Source: Haemonchus contortus (taxonomy: Eukaryota; Nematoda; Chromadorea; Rhabditida; Trichostrongylidae). From it: a stretch of DNA of 64,000 nt. Both the position numbers and the translations under genes were made by a program. Under the pieces are notes generated by a model that saw nothing but the letters and a program-made list of their open reading frames with translations, had not been told where the DNA came from and made no database searches. Positions 39,401 through 47,889 of this stretch are shown here, one piece after another (position 1 is the stretch's first letter; the number at the start of each line of letters is the position of its first letter). Where the stretch lies: the NCBI GenBank assembly GCA_000469685.2, contig LS997567.1:7953374-8017373 (forward strand). Reading direction: 5' to 3'.

Positions 39401-42400
39401 AATGACTTGACGAACGAATGCATAGTAGATTTGGTTTGAATGGGCAAGCTGTGCTACGGGGTTTGATCCCCGGACTATACAAGTGGTGATGGCCATCCGC
39501 TACTATCCCCACTCCCTCTTTTTCAAAAAGTTTAAGGCACAGGTCACTATAATTTTTAGGTGTCTGGATTAAGTGAGCTAATGGAAGTTATGGTGCAAAA
39601 ATAGTGAAGAAAGCGCGAAAATCAACGGTGTTTTTATTTCAAATATAAAGCTTATGAAAAGTAGTAAAAAGTGGGTTGTATGATTGGTTTATGCCTCTAT
39701 AATCGTCCGGGTGTCTCCAACATGAGCGTACTATTTGTTGGTGTCCTAACGCCTTATTGTGAATGGCCTAGCCTAAACAGGAATGTAATGACCCGCCCCT
39801 TTTGGAAGTTTACGCCCACCCTCGGGTGAAACCTCAGAAACCATGTTATCGAGATCTATGCCTTCAAGCTGTAAACTGATTGATTGAAAACAAGCAATGA
39901 CAGGAGAACGGGAAGCTTATAAAGATTTCCGCTATGGTAACTAACACGATCCATGGATTACTCCGGGTACCAGGCTATGTTTCTTTCAGTTGTTTATGTT
40001 TCTCCGCTCCCACTACTGTCTTTGCCCTCTTAAAGACTTCGTACAAGCAGACGTAGCCAACGGCTCATTTCCAAAACCTTATGACAAGACGGGCTACGTC
40101 GGGGGCCAAGCGAAAGAGATCATTCAAAGCACAATCTTTGGAGCCATGTCATTTGTGTGTAATGCCTATACCATGATTTCAAAAAACATAACTTCAGATT
40201 GCGGACGCAACAAGTAGGAAGGTAGTTATGCACAATTGCTGGGGAAAATTACGGGATGACGAAGGGATTTCTATAGGGGAATATTGCTAAATGATAAAAA
40301 AAAAAAAAAACTAGGAATCCTGATGAAAGAATGAGTCACATTCCAGTTCTGAACCAAGTGACAAGTAAATACAAAAAGGTTTGAGATTGACCGAACAGAA
40401 CACTTTACAGCGCAATCTATCGTTCATTCCAGATGAGGAATCAGTTGAAACGAGAGTTGTGTTGTGCAGTTAATCGGTCTATGTTCTTACAAGGCCAGGA
40501 TGGAGTTGTACCAAGCGGCACCGCTACCATACCTAGGGTCGGTGGTTCAAATCCCAAACCACTAAGCATCAGCGCCAACTATGTCTTCCAGTTGTCATGA
40601 ACCCCACGTTCATGATATTTCGCTTTCTTCACACATTTCACAGACTCCGCCAGCAGCGTAGAAAACTGCCTGGAATTTGGTCGTTAGATCTTCCTATTCC
40701 TACCTACAGACTCAGAAAGCTTGCGAAGTCTTACAGCACGTCCTCGATATTCATGGTTGCTCACGAATTCGGCCACTTAGAACCCGTCTAAGAAATCCTG
40801 GAAAGGTTCAAACCACAGAAGGCATTCTTTCCCGGAAAAGCTGGGGAAATCTGGCAAACGGTTAAATTCGCTAGCGGGTCCTCAAAGCGACTTCACGATA
40901 ATCCAGATTATGACGGAATTGGGTGAATCGGTGTACCAAAAGTGAAAAAAGGCTTAGAAAAATCGTTAGAAAGGGGGCTGGACGAGAATAAGACCAGAAG
41001 AATGGAGAAGAGTGGGGCGTTTGGACGAGCTATACAACTCGTACAAGTGGGTCCTTCGGTAAAGAAAAATTCATTTACTTATAGGCATAACTCAACAAAA
41101 AAATCTTAGTAACAGCAAAAATAGCTCGCCTTTTTCAGCCTTTTGGGGTAGGGAATTAAAAAAGGGATCGCGGCAGCAAAAAGAATAACGGAGGAAAAAA
41201 GAATGGGAGAAATAAATCGCCTGGTCACTCGGCGATCAGCTGATTGTGTGTGGCCCTAGAACGAATGATTGCAATCTGTATCGCCTCGACACTCGTCCGA
41301 CGTGACACACATCCAGAGGCGGGAAGGCCGCGCGAGCCGGGAACAGGACTTCCACTATGCCCTAACCGTCGAGTTCTTGGGCGCGAGGAAGTCCTTTCTC
41401 TTATCCTGAGAGACCACTGAGCCTTCCTATGGGAAGAATTCAGTGACCATTTTTATCGTGAACCGTGCCTTTAAAGAACACAAATCGGACACAGAACGCA
41501 TACTCAAAGTTCAAGGACAAGCCATCGCAAGTTCAAAGTTTGCATTGAGAGCAGGCAGTGATAGACTAGGTCGAGAAGTTTCCAAATACTTGTGGTGTTT
41601 AGGAATTAACATGCTTAAGAAATAGATGGGTGTGACGAAGATAAAATAAAGCCATTTAAGCAAGTTCAGGTGTATACCGTTGATGGGTTACCTGTTACAA
41701 AACTTGTCAATAGGCTGACCCTGTGTCGATATTTAATTGAACGCATTACATTCCTAAATTATTTTATTTCTCTTTTAATCCACTAATGTTTCGAGTAACG
41801 GCAGAGAAAGCTACTCTCTGATTTCTTGAAAGATTAACGGAACATGACAATGGAGCGTACCTTCTTCGTAACCACTTTGAGCTGACCTTCGCCCATTGTA
41901 GCTTACAATTAGCTCTTCTCATCTCATTACTCTCCTCCCCACTGCAAAAGCAGGACTGAATTCCAGCTTACAGTTCATGAAAACTACCGTCAAATAGCTC
42001 AGAAGATATGATTCACCCACTTAACTTTCCTAACTCGTTACTTGTAATATTAATATTACCACTATTGCGTCCCTTTTGAAGGCAAGAGTGAACGTTGTTC
42101 TGTGCCCTCTCCCCTATCCCCCCCCCTGCTCAAGGGTGGACCTGTGGCCTCCAAGGATAGCAAGGTAACATTATCGGGTCGAAAAGCATCCTCGACCAGC
42201 TGTTATAAGGGCTCCAAAACCGGCGTGGCCGACGTACACACCCAAAAGTAGCCGTGTTGTGACGCGCTTGTTATGACTGCACCATTCACAATGAAGCGCT
42301 AGAACGCTAACGAATAGCACGCATATGTTAGAGATACTGAGCGATTACAGGCACATAATCTCGTACGACTTCCCATCTTACTGCTTTTTGAAGCCTTATA

Positions 42401-43039
42401 TTTCTTGAAACCCGCCGATTCTCGCGCTTTTTGCACTAATCTTCAACATAATTTCCATTATTTTACTTAATCTAGATACCTCAGAATTATCGATAAATGT
42501 GCCGTTAATAACCAGCACTGCTCTTAGTCTTCTCAATTTCGAGGAAACTAAGCGATTCTCAGTTACAGTCGTACATACGAACATACCAGTTACTGCTACG
42601 CCTATGTCAGAAAACACTTCACACTTACCAGTAACTGTTCCACTTATGAACATCAATCAATATTTTAAAAAACTAATCCGGATAATGTTATGGTTAAAAA
42701 ATGCTATTGAAGCACCCTAATAAAGAGGTAAACAACAGAAAATGTAAAAGTAAAGAATTGAACGATAGGGTAAAAGGTTCACCGCAAGCGTAGATTGTAA
42801 TAAATCGATATATTGTCGGATGTTTGGCTCTCCAGTATCGATCAATATTTTCCTGAAACACAGGGCATTCACATCGTAGGGGTGTATCATGAACAACAAT
42901 AAAAGACTTACTTCTTTCCGCTACCTATGAGATAGGTGTTCGTACCTTGAAGAGTAAAAGGCCCGGGATTTTGACCGAGTATACGAATCACCAGTGGACT
43001 AAGACGAGTTACAGCATCTATAGGAGTCAAGGTGGGCAT
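33373..43039 (-). CDS. LACTB2: LACTB2-like metallo-beta-lactamase-fold endoribonuclease (whole gene, 8 coding exons)
   Basis: Coding exons in order of transcription are 43039-42912, 42852-42783, 38808-38710, 38637-38537, 37488-37417, 37338-37232, 36196-36054 and 33492-33373. They total 840 nt, all phases agree, and the product is 279 aa plus a TAA stop; human LACTB2 is 288 aa. Seen: N-terminal [19 protein letters not shown] and [10 protein letters not shown], the zinc-binding THWHNDH motif (H79, H81, D83, H84), TPGHT (H140), [16 protein letters not shown] (D159 as bridging metal ligand) and YPGHGP (H194). All expected metal ligands are present, so the enzyme should be active. Family knowledge: LACTB2 proteins cleave single-stranded RNA and the human one is mitochondrial; I see no clear targeting peptide here. 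The last two exons give the C-terminal helical domain. The start ATG lies 4 nt after a TTTTTCAG, suggesting spliced-leader addition. Introns are filled with MITEs. The only weak point is whether an extra upstream exon exists. Confidence 0.93.
33983..34498. mobile_element. MITE, TTAAAGGCAC family, in LACTB2 intron 7
   Basis: Begins TTAAAGGCAGAGTTCACGAT and ends ATCGTGAACTGTGCCTTTAA. The orientation of the interior is opposite to the copy at 35029-35542. Confidence 0.8.
35029..35542. mobile_element. MITE, TTAAAGGCAC family, in LACTB2 intron 7
   Basis: Starts AAGGCACAGTTCACGATAAT and ends with the inverse (GTGAACTGTGCCTTCAA). The interior shares long stretches with 36594-37100, such as GGACGAGATTTCAGT and GAACTGACTATATCA variants. 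Confidence 0.8.
35545..35935 (+). mobile_element. Degenerate MITE copy abutting the previous one
   Basis: Contains the subfamily block TTAACGCTTCATTGTGAATGG and CGACCCGACAGCGTCCCA seen in several other copies. The termini are decayed. Confidence 0.55.
36054..36196 (-). CDS. LACTB2: LACTB2 coding exon 7
   Basis: The acceptor is TTTTAAG and the donor GCG|GTATAT. Begins by completing the split Gly codon and reads [20 protein letters not shown], then continues for 27 residues. H194 of the HGP motif is the last zinc ligand. Confidence 0.88.
36594..37100. mobile_element. MITE, TTAAAGGCAC family, in LACTB2 intron 6
   Basis: 507 bp with clean termini TTTAAAGGCACAGTTCACGA and its reverse complement. 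Lies wholly within the intron 36197-37231. The best-preserved reference copy in the window. Confidence 0.85.
37232..37338 (-). CDS. LACTB2: LACTB2 coding exon 6
   Basis: The acceptor is CTTTTAG and the donor CCAG|GTTTTG. Codes for [20 protein letters not shown] and on to RIYPG. This is nearly identical to the human segment, and D159 is the expected bridging Asp. Confidence 0.93.
37417..37488 (-). CDS. LACTB2: LACTB2 coding exon 5
   Basis: Short 72-nt exon with TTATAG acceptor and GTTAGT donor. Codes for [20 protein letters not shown] and on to LFS. H140 of TPGHT is the next zinc ligand. Codons at both ends are split and rejoin correctly with the neighbouring exons (Arg and Ser). Confidence 0.9.
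37979..38405 (-). mobile_element. Degenerate MITE, TTAAAGGCAC family, in LACTB2 intron 4
   Basis: Starts GGCACAGTTTATGATCAAAA and contains the family blocks CACACCCAAAAGTAGCCGTG and CACCATTCACAATGAAGCG in reverse orientation. The right terminus is eroded. Confidence 0.65.
38537..38637 (-). CDS. LACTB2: LACTB2 coding exon 4
   Basis: Codes for VPIYKIQRG through [15 protein letters not shown]; the matching human stretch contains YLKDGDVIKTEGATLRV. The acceptor is the less usual TTTCAAG and the donor is AAG|GTTCGT. The reading phase is kept on both sides, which supports the boundaries. Confidence 0.88.
38710..38808 (-). CDS. LACTB2: LACTB2 coding exon 3 (zinc-site exon)
   Basis: The acceptor is CTTTCAG and the donor GTGAGT; 33 codons in phase 0. 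Carries [16 protein letters not shown], the HxHxDH metal-binding motif of metallo-beta-lactamases (residues 79-84). The 3.9-kb intron before it holds several MITE copies and one GC-rich foldback. Confidence 0.93.
39056..39345 (-). repeat. GC-rich repeat with inverted ends, copy 2, in LACTB2 intron 2
   Basis: Reverse-orientation copy of 17081-17338: shared blocks CGTGGACCAAGCGCAGATCG and GACGTCCGTCAAGTATCGCG. Ends AGAACGCCCGTTGCGCGC and a diverged inverse. Confidence 0.75.
39531..39868 (+). mobile_element. Degenerate MITE, TTAAAGGCAC family, in LACTB2 intron 2
   Basis: Starts TTTAAGGCACAGGTCACTAT and ends TATCGAGATCTATGCCTTC. Contains CCTTATTGTGAATGG as in other copies. Confidence 0.65.
40882..41476 (+). 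mobile_element. Long-subfamily MITE, TTAAAGGCAC family, in LACTB2 intron 2
   Basis: Starts TCAAAGCGACTTCACGATAA and ends ATCGTGAACCGTGCCTTTAA. The interior near 41230-41300 is the reverse complement of 51180-51260. Confidence 0.72.
42120..42510 (-). mobile_element. Degenerate MITE, TTAAAGGCAC family, in LACTB2 intron 2
   Basis: Reverse-orientation copy with CACACCCAAAAGTAGCCGTG and CACCATTCACAATGAAGCG, ending near ATTATCGATAAATGTGCCGT. Adjacent to a C-rich run at 42113-42126. Confidence 0.6.
42783..42852 (-). CDS. LACTB2: LACTB2 coding exon 2
   Basis: The acceptor is GTTTCAG and the donor GTGAAC. Codes for [20 protein letters not shown] and four more residues, ending in phase 0. The IDTGEP motif aligns with the human protein's RILIDTGEP. 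Confidence 0.92.
42912..43039 (-). CDS. LACTB2: LACTB2 coding exon 1
   Basis: Codes for residues 1-42 plus two bases. Begins [10 protein letters not shown] and contains the family signature [16 protein letters not shown]. The donor is GTAAGT, and the exon ends with AA of a split Lys codon. Confidence 0.9.
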
Positions 43040-43040
43040 A

Positions 43041-43050
43041 GCTCTGAAAA
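43041..43050 (-). promoter_or_regulatory. Candidate trans-splice (spliced leader) acceptor of LACTB2
   Basis: The minus strand reads TTTTTCAG followed by AGCT and the ATG at 43039. A strong acceptor 4 nt before a start codon, with no clear coding exon upstream, is typical of spliced-leader addition in nematodes. A cis intron with a 5' UTR exon upstream is the alternative. Confidence 0.5.
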
Positions 43051-43059
43051 ATACCACTA

Positions 43060-43884
43060 AACTAGAATAGTACCAAGAATCTGGACTACTTGTCAGTTCA
43101 TAAGGGGTAACATATGTATGACAGCGGCGAATCCTTATCGCAAGGTCACGGACATGGCGTGTTTCGCCCAAATTGGCTGAAATCATGATGACACACCACT
43201 CAGAAAAGAAAACAACGATGCCCTGTGCCTCTGGTGGGATTCACCCTCCTTCTCGTGCACCAACTTCAAGTTTGAAAGCAGTAGGAAGTCGTAGAAATAC
43301 CCACGTGTGTGTTTTGCTGGCAAACAGATAAGCACATGCAGCAATCGCATAATCCTTAGTAAAACGAAGGCTTGCAGTGACACCGTTGAGGTAGGAGGTC
43401 ATCGTGTCTGAAAGCATTACTTTAAGTGAACAACACTGAGATAGTAAGGTACGATAAGACAGGCTTGCAATGCAGAATTATTTACCATCGCTGGAACGAT
43501 CAGATAATGCGACACTGTGTTCCAGTCAAGCAGTCCTGGCATAAAACCGTTGCAAAAGCACCCAAACGAATTGCAGTTATGGAAGTCATGCCGTAGAAAC
43601 CAACTTCCACAATTATTTTGAGGTATTCGTTCACATGACAAAGGGAATTTCTACTACCTGTGACGACAGTAAGGGGCGGGGCCCCTAGGCTGTGGCAGAA
43701 ACGGGACACACCCCGGAACAGAAGAATGTTTTCCACCGAACTGTGCCGCTAATTACTTGGCACAGTTAGTAATTAGGCGGGTTAAATGCAAGAACAAAGG
43801 GACGATCCCTCCCTTCGAGAAAAACATCGCGCCTGTGAAGCGACCGGAGTAGGATGCACACCGACCGTACTCCATGGGGTGTGG
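43060..43884 (-). other. Open minus-strand frames upstream of LACTB2, unassigned
   Basis: Frames at 43183-43383, 43417-43641 and 43500-43736 have some splice-like signals (GATG|GTAAAT at 43485 and GCTTTCAG at 43406), but joining them gives an early stop (ACA CGA TGA). No family recognised. A 5' UTR or an upstream gene ending here remains possible. Confidence 0.3.
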
Positions 43885-44110
43885 TGCATTAGAAACGAAA
43901 TGGTCGCGTCGCGGTGAGAGGGGCGTCGTGCGCGAAGGAATGTAGCAGAATGCAGCAGTAGCTAAGAAATACAAGAACAAAAGTCTAATAGTAGATCTAT
44001 GCATAGAATAATGATCGCATATCGATTGAGCTGTATGAAGAACGCTAGAGCTGTAATAACGGCGAATGAGTGGTCCGCGACCGCCGCGTGCGGACCACTC
44101 ATTCGCCGTC
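43885..44110 (-). mobile_element. MITE, GCAGTAGGAACG family, with a rearranged end
   Basis: Reverse copy whose left end reads GCATTAGAAACG. The other end carries a perfect hairpin at 44063-44108 instead of the normal terminus. Confidence 0.7.
44063..44108. repeat. Perfect short hairpin
   Basis: GGCGAATGAGTGGTCCGC pairs with GCGGACCACTCATTCGCC across a short GC-rich loop. It arises from duplication and inversion of an internal block of the MITE it sits in. Confidence 0.8.
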
Positions 44111-44544
44111 TCCCTACTCCATGTGCTGAATTCCCAACAGTAGTGACTTAAGAAAGAGGGGATTTTTGGGAGACAAGTATGACACCTCAAAGAGTACGAA
44201 TGAATGGAAAACAATTCGATGCTGAATTCAAACCCCGTCAAACTTTTATCAGAACTTGAACTCGAATTACTGCTGTGCCACAAAGGTTCAATGAAGAGTC
44301 GACTACATTCAGCTGGTTCAATGAAGATACGGGAACTGGGGAAATGGATCCCAACATCTACATTCACGGAACTCGAACCCTATCATTACTAGACATGTCT
44401 TAGAAAACGTAATGAAGGACAATGGGGCAGAATGTCAAAAAAACTCCACAGCAACACAGCAGTAAACTGGCACGACCTCAAAAACTAGGAGAACCGCCCT
44501 ATACCGCGCCCTATACTGACGCCTCAGCAATTGCGACATCCAAA

Positions 44545-45043
44545 TCATATTTTTAAAACTTTGTGGCTGTGAAGAATCGAATAACGCCTCTTCAAGAGAA
44601 CAATTCCAACTCTCAAGAACGCCCCTGGCCCATTTGATCGATTCGAACTCCGATTCGAGTTTCTGAGCTTGACAATTCGTACAAGCGATTCACACTCCTG
44701 ATCAATCGGCCAACCCACTGCCCATTCATCTGATATACGCCCGATCGACACCACTGCTATTAGATGCCGAATTGCGGACCTACTTATATTCTGCTGTCTA
44801 TTTGCATCGATTAGCATGGGCAGAGTATGAATCACCCGTACGAGTAGTCCAGCTCACGAACCGCGTCGAATGGGTGGCGTGATGCGAGAGGCCGCGCCAA
44901 ACGACCACCTCCCAGTAGATATAAGTAATACCGCCAAGGTGTGGCGAACTGAAAGGAGGGGTAAGAATAGTTATTCCAGGCAATCTCAGAAGCGAGATCG
45001 ATACCATGACCATTAAACTGGCTGGTATAATCATACGAGGCAT
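44545..45043 (-). other. Open minus-strand frames, unassigned (possible decayed repeat)
   Basis: Frame 44798-45043 includes LGGITYIYWEVVVWRGLSHH and frame 44545-44835 includes ISDEWAVGWPIDQECESLVR. They overlap at one end in different frames. I cannot name a domain; a repeat family with a shifted frame is my best guess. Confidence 0.3.
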
Positions 45044-45656
45044 AACGACTGGGAAGTTAAAAATTAAGTTGTTCTTGTTAAGTTAGAAATCCCGATTTCG
45101 ATCTATGATGTAAAGACCCAGTGGCTCCTAGTTCCTTTCCGTTTAGTTTCAGAAACGAAGCTCTTTTTTTCTTGAGGTCTTCAACTCAAAATTCTATCAT
45201 TTCCTTCGATCCCTTTTCTCGTTCTAGCCTCATTGTCTTCTAATTTCTTCTTTCTTCCAATGTGTTTTATACTTCGTCATCGTACCACCAGAATCATCGC
45301 CCTTACAAGCCTACAAGTCGACTTAAGCATACTAATTCACTTGCGCAGAGATTGACAGGCTCAACACACCGTTCAACGCCGTTCCTGTGAGCATCCTGAA
45401 GCGCTCTTAATTATAGAAAAACTCTGGTCCTATTCACATTACCCCAAATAGCACTTAAAGATTCCACCCATGAACTATTTGGAAGAATGTAGAAGTCTGA
45501 GATTTATTTCCGACATGATGGCGCTATTTTCCCATGGGGTGAGTCACCGCCAGAGATGGAAAAGTCGTGCATGACGCACCTTATATGGGAAGTGATTCAA
45601 CATCGATTTCATTGGGTTGACGTCGGTTACATTTGTACGAACTACGGGAGGAAGGG

Positions 45657-45886
45657 GCAGTAGGGACGGTCTTTGTAATCGATTCGCCGCACGCGGCTGT
45701 CGCGGACCACTCATTCGCGTTATTACAGCTCTGGCGTCCTTCCTACAGCTCAATCGATATGCAATCATTATTTTTGGCATGACTGTTCTTTTGTTTCCGT
45801 ATTTCTTATCTGCTGGTGCACTCTGCTATATTCCTTCGCGCGCGGCGTCTCTCTCGCCTCGACGCGACAATTTCATTCCTATTGCA
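45657..45886 (+). mobile_element. MITE, GCAGTAGGAACG family
   Basis: GCAGTAGGGACG at the left and CATTCCTATTGC at the right; the interior GATTCGCCGCACGCGGCTGT is shared with the other copies. Confidence 0.75.
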
Positions 45887-46263
45887 CCACACCCCGAACT
45901 ACGGTCTTGTAGCTCGAGAATCCACCAAAATAAGGAATCTGCTAAGCCATGTTGCAGTGGCCCCGGTGGCCAGACCAAGATATAAGCTTTTTTGTTCATT
46001 GTTGTTGTTACCACACGCACAGAATAAGACAATGGGTTCAACGTATCATTTCTCCATTCTGTCTGTTTCGAGTATATTTATATAATTATTTATATCGAAC
46101 GGCATGCTACAGGTATTACTACCAATCCATTGGTTTGAACGTAGAGCTTTTTGTATTTTCTCCACCTGACTCCATACACTAAGACCATCTCTGAATAGTC
46201 AAAGCCACTTCAGATCGCTATCACTACCAGTCAGCTACTGATTGTGAGACTGAATATTATTGT

Positions 46264-46560
46264 AAAGGATGAAGGATAAAGTTTTTGGTGTTAATCAATC
46301 CCGTCTAAGGGATGCGCCCCTCATTCGACTTCCATTCAGAATCGCAGTGGCGTAATGAGTGCGTATATGGCCTACACAATTCGGTGGCCAGCCGATGTAC
46401 AAGTCAGTACTTTCATCCTCCCATACGAGTCTGGTACCCAGTCACCGACCCCGGAGGGATGGAAGGCTTGGTTGGCCTAGGCGGGCATCGATCCGCGATT
46501 AGAACCCCTGACCGTGCGTGTGATATAGTGCGCCACTTGCCACTACACCATCTCCGCCCT
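46264..46560 (-). mobile_element. SINE-like repeat, near full length
   Basis: Reverse copy of 22133-22430, from the head near 46558 (GGCGGAGATGGTGTAGTGGC) down to a tail of GGATGAAGGATAAAG complement. Both halves are conserved. Confidence 0.75.
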
Positions 46561-46739
46561 TAAGTACTAGTACTAGTACCGAATATTATAGTACTCGCCT
46601 ACACTAAGAGCAATTCTAATCGTTTTCTCTAACCAAATTCTTACGGTCCCCCTCCCCACTTTTCCTTTTGCTCAGTCTCGTAACCAGACTATTCACCATG
46701 CTGACTTCTCGTCCAGGTGCAGGTCGCTAGATCGCTGCG

Positions 46740-47010
46740 AGATGCTCGTGCCTTTAAGTGCAGAGGGTGCATCAGGAACTACTCTATTCTCATGATCTTC
46801 GTCTTCGTTAAGTTCAGTCGTATACCGGTGTTTCCATAGATGTCGTCAAGCTCGGCCGGTAACCTTGGACGATACCAGGTGCTATGAGCAAGACGTCGTC
46901 TGCAGGAAGGAAGAGATGCAATTGCATGTTGTCACCTTCACTCTCATCTCCTATTACAAATAGTAGCCTCACCACTAATCGGCTTGGGACCCTTCAATAG
47001 AGGGAACCCA
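46740..47010 (-). pseudogene. Decayed reverse transcriptase fragment
   Basis: The minus strand reads LHLFLPADDVLLIAPGI, then YGNTGIRLNLTKTKIMRIE before a stop. The ADDV core and the N-L-T-K-T-K segment match the RT palm region of RTE-type elements. Too broken to define ends. Confidence 0.65.
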
Positions 47011-47132
47011 CAATGAAGAGAGATCCGTGAAGATGCCGTAGTAACCACTTACTATAGCAAACCAGACTAAATAAGTGTGACTAGCGATCCCTGAGTGTAG
47101 CACAGGAAAAGCTTTCAAAAATGGTGTACATG

Positions 47133-47660
47133 TTAAAGGCACCGTTTACGATAAATTTAGGGTACCGTTTTTTGACGGGAGTTGATAGAACTACTCTAGA
47201 ATAAAGCGATAACAACGAAAAAACACAAAAAACGATAAACAAAAAGAATTACAAAGGGTCAAAAAAAGAGCTGGAAAAGGGGGTTGGACGAGTTTCGCAC
47301 TGGAAGAACGGCGGTTAGGGAGTGTTCGAGCGAGTGCACGAAGGCGACGCAATGTCTGCAATAGCAGACAACACACCCAAACAGCTGATTTAGACTACAG
47401 TCCTGAAACTGGCAATTCGCCAACGAGCTTATCGATTTTTCAACAACTTCGCTCCAGTGCGAAAGTGGTGAACGGCATTTAGATTTCGTAGTCAGCTTAG
47501 CGAGGGGCGGAGGCAACCGCGGATAACTCTCCGGCCCCTTATTGTGCCTTATCCAGACCGTTTTCCGACCTCATTCCTGCACAAATGGTATCAGAGGGGC
47601 GTCGAATTCAAACCATGTGCAAATCTACGAAACCATTTTATCGTGAACAGCGCCTTTAAA
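47133..47660. mobile_element. MITE, TTAAAGGCAC family, about 530 bp
   Basis: Left end TTAAAGGCACCGTTTACGAT, right end ATCGTGAACAGCGCCTTTAA in inverse orientation. The interior has no open frame of note. Its right end directly abuts the hairpin repeat at 47655-47780. Confidence 0.75.
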
Positions 47661-47780
47661 GGCGAAAGCTTGCACCCTACATCTTGTTGAGCCTTGAACA
47701 GAAACCCTCATGTTCCGTACTAACATGAGGGTTTCCGTTCAAGGCTCAACAGGATGTAAGGTGCAAGCATTTGCCTTTAA
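47655..47780. repeat. Long near-perfect hairpin (foldback repeat)
   Basis: Arms of about 60 bp (47655-47714 and 47721-47780) pair with few mismatches around a loop of about 6 nt. The ends are TTTAAAGGC and GCCTTTAA. It could be a minimal palindromic transposon using the same termini as the neighbouring MITE, or a transcribed small-RNA precursor. Confidence 0.75.
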
Positions 47781-47889
47781 GATGTACATCATTTTCAGTG
47801 CCCTCATCCTCATTCTATGTATAACAAATGGAGCAGAAACATTCCTAACTGATTCGAATGGTTTTCGCTAGTTACTTAAAGGCACGGTT

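Noticed and set aside
40500..40565. tRNA-like stretch with GGTTCAAATCCC
   Set aside because: It has a B-box-like core but no convincing cloverleaf or acceptor stem pairing; more likely a diverged SINE head.
40597..40791. Plus-strand frame with AHEFGH, resembling an HExxH zinc protease motif
   Set aside because: The motif is followed by LEPV and a stop, without the downstream His expected in ADAM or astacin families, and no flanking protease exons exist. It lies inside a LACTB2 intron and is most likely chance.
43753..44367. 204-aa minus-strand frame
   Set aside because: Most of it runs through a GCAGTAGGAACG-family MITE (43885-44110); similar pseudo-proteins arise at every other copy of that repeat.
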